From NCBI GenBank assembly GCA_020348625.1, contig CP070752.1:915386-924175 (forward strand): a stretch of DNA of 8,790 nt. The letters are read 5' to 3'. Made by a program: the position numbers and the translations under genes. Under the pieces are notes generated by a model that saw nothing but the letters and a program-made list of their open reading frames with translations, made no database searches and was not told the origin of the DNA. This stretch comes from Deltaproteobacteria bacterium (GTDB lineage: Bacteria > Desulfobacterota > DSM-4660 > Desulfatiglandales > B25-G16). Positions 7,334 through 8,790 of the stretch are shown piece by piece (positions within the stretch are counted from its first letter, which is position 1; each line of letters opens with the position of its first letter).

Positions 7334-7785
7334 ATATCAGAAGGTCTTGATTATCCCCCTCTCTCCATTCGAGGATATTGCTGGATTTAGTTAGTTTCCA
7401 TCCAGAAATGGCCCTTTTCTCTCCGAGCCCTAGGCCACAATTTCGGTGTCAGTCCGCCGGAAGCGGATAAATCATCGGGGTTTCTATAACGAACTGTACC
7501 TTCACGCCTTGTAATACCATGCCTTTTCTGAACGGAGGGGACGACCTTAAATATTTAAATATCTTCTCTCATGGGCATAAGGTGCCGTTCCCATAAGAAA
7601 CCGTGGGAGGCAGTGGGAAGATTAACAGAGCAGGAGTCAAACGCAGACTGGGCCCCAGTCAAAAATGACCAGAAATGGTATTGGTGTGCCTCGATTGATT
7701 CCCTCTTGCAAATACGCACAGAATATGGTACAAGCCCCCAATACTTCCTAAACCAGTTTCCTGCGCTGAAGCTCACGCGAAGCTC

Positions 7786-7816
7786 GGGCTCAGTTACCCT
7801 CCATCACACAGAGCCC
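7786..7816 (+). other. Conserved stem-loop inside repeat copy 2
   Basis: GGGCTC (7786-7791) pairs with GAGCCC (7811-7816) across a 19-base loop. The equivalent in copy 1 is at 386-391/411-416, with the same loop length. Several loop bases differ between copies while both stem arms are unchanged, which fits selection on structure but is only six base pairs. Confidence 0.4.
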
Positions 7817-8080
7817 ACTACGCCCCGCACAATCCAATCTCCTGCTAAACTGACTTCTTACTCTCGAACACTCTGCTGATTCCTGGTCATTGAAAAGGCC
7901 TTTAAAGGAATGAAGTCATAGGTGTCCAGGATTCAAAGGTTCGCTCGCACAGCAACAGGTGAACTTCAGCTCAGCAAGAGTCAAACGGAGACTTGATACC
8001 TCAACAGCGTGTTTAAAGAGATTCATTCCGGGGATGAAGGTCTTAGCTTGGTCCGAGCCTAGCTGCTTAGTCTGTCTAGA

Positions 8081-8087
8081 AGGGAGG
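8081..8087 (+). promoter_or_regulatory. Shine-Dalgarno of the SRPBCC gene, at the end of the repeat
   Basis: AGGGAGG ends eight bases before ATG 8096. An alternative GTG at 8087 overlaps this site and cannot be served by it, so ATG 8096 is the better start. Confidence 0.75.
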
Positions 8088-8095
8088 TGAGAACC

Positions 8096-8530
8096 ATGCC
8101 GAAGATTGATACAACCATCACCATAAACGCCCCAGTTGAGAAGGTCTTCAGCTACCTCCAAGACAACCCGATGAACCTATTGGAGATCTGGCCCAACATG
8201 GTGGAGATCAGGGACGTCCAACAGTTGCCCAAAGGCGGCACCAGCTTCCGGTGGGTTTACAAGATGGCCGGAATACGCTTCAAAGGCACCAGCGAAGATA
8301 TTGAGTACATTGCAAACCAGCACGTCGTCAGTAAGACCAAGGGGGGCATAGAGACCACATACACATGGATATTCCAGCCCAAGGATGGTGGAACAGAGAT
8401 GAGCGTCGAGGTCGATTGGGCCATCCCGCTCCCGGTACTGGGCAAGTTGGCTGAAGCCTTGATCGTCAAGCAGCAAGAACGCGAGTTTGCTGTAGTCCTG
8501 GCTAACCTTAAGGACAGGATGGAAGCCTGA
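8096..8530 (+). CDS. SRPBCC / polyketide cyclase-like small-molecule binding protein
   Basis: Single-domain START-like (SRPBCC, Polyketide_cyc2-type) protein of 144 residues, normal for the family. Such proteins enclose hydrophobic ligands in a helix-grip fold; some are cyclases, hydratases or carriers. The N terminus IDTTITINAPVEKVFSYLQDNPMNLLEIWPNMVEI (4-38) is the classic opening strand and first helix. Beta strands follow at about 48-110, and a long C-terminal helix (about 114-143) covers the cavity. No signal peptide is visible. It sits directly behind repeat copy 2, which supplies its ribosome-binding site, so it is probably transcribed apart from the TRAP module. Two 60-base samples (8161-8280) are 55-58% GC, against 38-50% in samples from dctM and the reductase gene, so its origin may differ. 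The ligand is unknown. Confidence 0.88.
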   Translation: MPKIDTTITINAPVEKVFSYLQDNPMNLLEIWPNMVEIRDVQQLPKGGTSFRWVYKMAGIRFKGTSEDIEYIANQHVVSKTKGGIETTYTWIFQPKDGGTEMSVEVDWAIPLPVLGKLAEALIVKQQEREFAVVLANLKDRMEA

Positions 8531-8790
8531 AGGTCAATCCAAGACAGAAGGCTGACTTCGCATAGCAACTTAATCCTGTCGAAGAGAGCGGAAATGGGCT
8601 CGGGCCAAGCTAACTCTCTTGCGTGAAGGGGGACATGCAAAACGTGCTTGACATGAGATTAGGGACACAACTGAGACCACAGCTCGCTCTGCTGACAATC
8701 GCCCTGAAACCTGAGAGCAAAATCGGACTCGCACATCCAAAAACATTCGTCATTGGTCAGAAACTGCATACTACTTGGTTAGGTATAGGC
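8531..8790. other. Downstream region without a convincing gene
   Basis: No recognisable gene is seen. A frame beginning with ATG 8635 stays open to the window edge (52 codons, starting MQNVLDMRLG), but its AAGGGGG is too close to the ATG (two bases) and I recognise no family; chance could produce it. Bases 8595-8613 are an inverted match to the end of the repeat (see findings). A weak stem, GAAG-G-TCA (8529-8536)/TGACTTC (8553-8559), lies just after the SRPBCC stop and lacks a U-run, so it is a poor terminator. Confidence 0.4.

Larger units (their letters stand above)
7402..8090 (+). repeat. Long imperfect direct repeat, copy 2 (leader of the SRPBCC gene)
   Basis: Same-strand copy of 1-682. 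It begins 68 bases after the GlcG-like gene and ends at a Shine-Dalgarno (AGGGAGG, 8081-8087) used by the next gene. The left 240 bases are nearly the same as copy 1. The conserved elements recur: palindrome ATATTTAAATAT at 7551-7562, and stem GGGCTC (7786-7791)/GAGCCC (7811-7816) with loop length unchanged but loop bases changed. A frame open at 7571-7879 in this copy is broken in copy 1 by stops and indels, so I do not call a gene. It could be a duplicated long regulatory leader, a structured RNA, or a decayed mobile element. No transposase, terminal inverted repeats or target duplication are visible. Confidence 0.9.

Noticed and set aside
7571..7879. Plus-strand open frame of 102 codons within repeat copy 2
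   Set aside because: The equivalent frame in copy 1 has TGA and TAG stops and an indel, there is no good ribosome-binding site, and I recognise no family.
8529..8559. Intrinsic terminator after the SRPBCC gene
   Set aside because: The stem is short, bulged and not followed by a T-run.
8635..8790. Possible partial gene running off the right edge
   Set aside because: It is only 52 codons, the ribosome-binding site is too close to the ATG and no family is recognised. An open frame of this length is not unlikely by chance.
1..8790. CRISPR array, tRNA or rRNA genes
   Set aside because: There are no short regularly spaced repeats, and I recognised no tRNA cloverleaf or conserved rRNA stretch on reading through either strand.

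Overview
This window carries a compact, all-plus-strand gene module set between two long imperfect direct repeats. The genes read as accessory metabolism of an anaerobic, mid-GC bacterium. A Desulfobacterota/deltaproteobacterial source is my best guess, because TRAP importers next to [4Fe-4S] old-yellow-enzyme reductases are common there. No taxonomic marker is present, so this is inference.

Layout. 1-682 is the first copy of a roughly 0.69 kb non-coding repeat. 683-849 is a leader with operator-like repeats and a strong Shine-Dalgarno. 850-4787 encodes a TRAP system: a DctP-type periplasmic receptor, a small DctQ membrane subunit, a large DctM membrane subunit, and a TAXI-like binding protein that has no signal peptide. 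A 10-bp GC-rich hairpin lies between dctP and dctQ. 4809-6752 encodes a 647-residue FMN/[4Fe-4S]/FAD enoate reductase of the 2,4-dienoyl-CoA reductase (FadH/BaiCD) type. 6824-7333 encodes a GlcG/HbpS (DUF336) protein. 7402-8090 is the second repeat copy, whose last bases are the ribosome-binding site of an SRPBCC/polyketide-cyclase-like gene (8096-8530). 8531-8790 has no convincing gene but contains a short inverted match to the end of the repeat.

How the genes may work together (inference). The TRAP system would import an anionic, probably unsaturated or alicyclic, organic acid. The flavoenzyme would reduce a C=C bond in it or in a derivative. The GlcG-like and SRPBCC proteins would be accessory ligand-binding or enzymatic partners. 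The substrate cannot be read from sequence.

The most unusual points are these: the repeat pair that brackets the module and doubles as a gene leader; a TAXI-like protein that follows dctM in the same reading frame across a single stop codon; a Gly where DctP receptors usually have their ligand-binding Arg; and a 19-bp complementarity that brackets the SRPBCC gene.
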